NCBI RefSeq assembly: GCF_010747415.1
Contig: NZ_JAAGNZ010000001.1
Location: forward strand, 1,240,001-1,304,000
Length of the DNA stretch: 64,000 bases
Source: Spirosoma agri
Lineage (GTDB): Bacteria; Bacteroidota; Bacteroidia; Cytophagales; Spirosomataceae
Reading direction: 5' to 3'
Both the position numbers and the translations under genes were made by a program. Each line of letters opens with the position of its first letter. Position 1 is the first letter of the stretch. Below are positions 62,804-64,000 of this stretch, one piece after another. Below the pieces are notes generated by a model. It saw only the letters and a program-made list of their open reading frames with translations, had not been told where the DNA came from and did no database searches.

Positions 62804-63428
62804 GGGGAAATAGACATAAAGTTGTTAGCTATCTAACTTGATTGGGCTATTTGAGTTATTTACTTGTGCAACCGGTACTGCTAACAGGCCTTTGGCCCGC
62901 TCATTTCGCGCCACTTCGTAGGTAATTGTGCTTACCCGATCTCATCAACCATGTAGGCTGCAACGGACTGCCCATCAGGGTTCGACATCTCGTGCGGATC
63001 AACGCGTCGGCTTCGATGGCGACTGCTTGGCGTGCAGTACCAGCCACGCTCTTAATTGGTGCGGATGTACTTTGTTCTGGTTTTGATCCGCACTATCCCT
63101 GCGCAATCGTAGCCTGTAAAGCCGCGCTGATTCGGGAACTGCTCGTTTTCGTAAGGGTAACCATGTGTTCGCCAAGCCGTGTACGGGGCGATGTGGCATC
63201 GCAAACCCACGGTTGCGACCACTCTCTTGCAAGGGTACAATTCGTAACGGTTTGGTCATAATCGTAACTATAAGTATCTCTGTTTCAGGGATAACGTAGT
63301 AATACAGAAACGACCAGACTGTTGTGTAGATAAGCCGTATCGCGTTTAATCAATTAAATGCCTAATTAATCTCTAGTCTCGGTAGACTTGTTAGCTTTAA
63401 GGGGTACTGCATATGTCTATCCAAACCA
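62804..63428. other. Gene-poor gap with possible decayed coding sequence
   Basis: The part 62930-63260 has gene-like composition, and short frames run on both strands without any being convincing. On the minus strand one frame gives APIKSVAGTARQAVAIEADA and another gives DPHEMSNPDGQSVAAYMVDE followed by a stop, which look protein-like but are out of phase. This may be a small gene broken by frameshifts, or chance. The rest (62804-62930 and 63260-63428) is AT-rich and presumably promoter DNA. Confidence 0.35.
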
Positions 63429-63674
63429 ATGACTATGGATCAACTCGAAACCCTGCATCGTCGCAAGTGCTACCTTGAGTGGCTGCTAATGGCTTGCAAC
63501 GGCAGCATCAATCAGACTGAAGCCATGCTGAAAGCGGTGTCGCTGCCCCCAAAAAGCCAGATTGAAAAAATCACCCGGCTTAAACTGATGGGGCTGGCCT
63601 ACAGTCAGAAATGTACGCAGCAGGTGTACATGGCTCAGTATATGGAAGTGCTGAGAGACATTGGAACGCAGTAG
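63429..63674 (+). CDS. Small hypothetical protein
   Basis: Basic, helical protein of 81 residues (LHRRKCYLEWLLMACNGSIN, IEKITRLKLMGLAYSQKCTQ) without signal peptide. The first half could form a helix-turn-helix-like bundle, but no family is recognised. A second in-frame ATG two codons in is possible. Orphan in an accessory-looking stretch. Confidence 0.55.
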   Translation: MTMDQLETLHRRKCYLEWLLMACNGSINQTEAMLKAVSLPPKSQIEKITRLKLMGLAYSQKCTQQVYMAQYMEVLRDIGTQ

Positions 63675-63886
63675 AACAGTCCGATCAATCGGAAGGGAAT
63701 CGCTACGGTTAATTTATTCGCGTGGTTGTTTTATTGAGCCAACGCTTTTCGGTAGGATAAAAACAGAGGCTGTCGCGCATCGCTCGTCGGAGATTTCTCA
63801 CTGATCGCGTTATTGATTTTAAGCGAAAACTATAAACATGCCGTGAGCCCTGCGTGTTAGAAACAGACATCTATAACGAATCAACA

Positions 63887-64000
63887 ATGAGTCAGGAATC
63901 AGAAAATCTCAAGGTGATATTTTATCAGCTTACCCCCGAAGGTGAGCGGGACGCTATCGTGGGCGATGGCTATTTTAGCTTTGTGCCAACCTTTAAAGTA
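63887..64000 (+). CDS. Partial hypothetical gene running off the window
   Basis: From the ATG at 63887 an open frame continues to the window end (38 codons), starting MSQESENLKVIFYQLTPEGE and continuing without stop. No signal peptide and no recognisable family in this fragment. About 210 bases separate it from the preceding small gene. Confidence 0.55.
   Translation, partial: MSQESENLKVIFYQLTPEGERDAIVGDGYFSFVPTFKV

Noticed and set aside
62926-63261. 111-codon plus-strand frame
   Set aside because: Competing frames on both strands and no family features; described instead as possible decayed sequence.

Overview
The window looks like chromosome of a Bacteroidota bacterium of the Cytophagales, close to Spirosoma. 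Pointers are a protein with a gliding-motility/type IX secretion C-terminal domain, another with a probable type A sorting tail, a hybrid two-component system that fuses propeller, kinase, receiver and AraC domains, many hybrid histidine kinases, an absence of Shine-Dalgarno motifs, and at least one promoter of the TAnnTTTG class. The genus is an inference from gene content. There are no rRNA genes, CRISPR arrays, intact insertion sequences or prophage.

Layout. 0.3-7.3 kb: a plus-strand signalling operon (REC-PAS kinase, CHASE3-HAMP-GAF kinase with three receivers, single receiver, CheR, CheB). 7.35-17.1 kb: minus-strand metabolic and secreted genes (GH9 glycosidase, propeller-cupredoxin fusion, DUF1080 protein, cupin, phytanoyl-CoA dioxygenase-like protein, aroA), with a structured candidate small RNA near 14.0 kb. 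17.2-31.7 kb: mostly housekeeping and surface genes (malate/lactate dehydrogenase, beta-barrel protein, PepSY-like lipoprotein, circularly permuted ATP-grasp protein, glycosyltransferase, T9SS cargo, YebC, lysA, phoD, nagB-like, purine permease). 31.8-34.8 kb: a minus-strand Fe-S/thiol operon, sufS - antitoxin - ParE toxin - sufE - MIP18-like - bacilliredoxin, with the toxin-antitoxin pair lying inside it. 35-45.7 kb: DUF4870 protein, pyruvate carboxylase, a microbial rhodopsin with a D-T-K triad, DUF4142 protein, Nif3-like protein, MATE exporter, hflX and tRNA-Arg(CCT). 45.9-55 kb: a 1785-residue repeat-rich surface protein divergent from an AraC-type hybrid two-component regulator, with a 13-bp direct repeat at 20-bp period between them. 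55-64 kb: serine hydrolase, two more kinases, and a looser accessory tail (HNH protein, a frameshifted gene, orphan small genes, three gene-poor gaps).

How it works together. Sensing and surface dominate: five sensor kinases or hybrid regulators, T9SS cargo and secreted carbohydrate-active or redox proteins. The strongest leads are the DTK rhodopsin whose start codon directly follows a terminator-like hairpin, the toxin-antitoxin module inside the suf operon, the putative operator between the hybrid regulator and its giant neighbour, the one-base frameshift near 60.72 kb, the candidate small RNA near 14 kb, and a set of long perfect palindromes (up to 39 bp per arm) between convergent genes.
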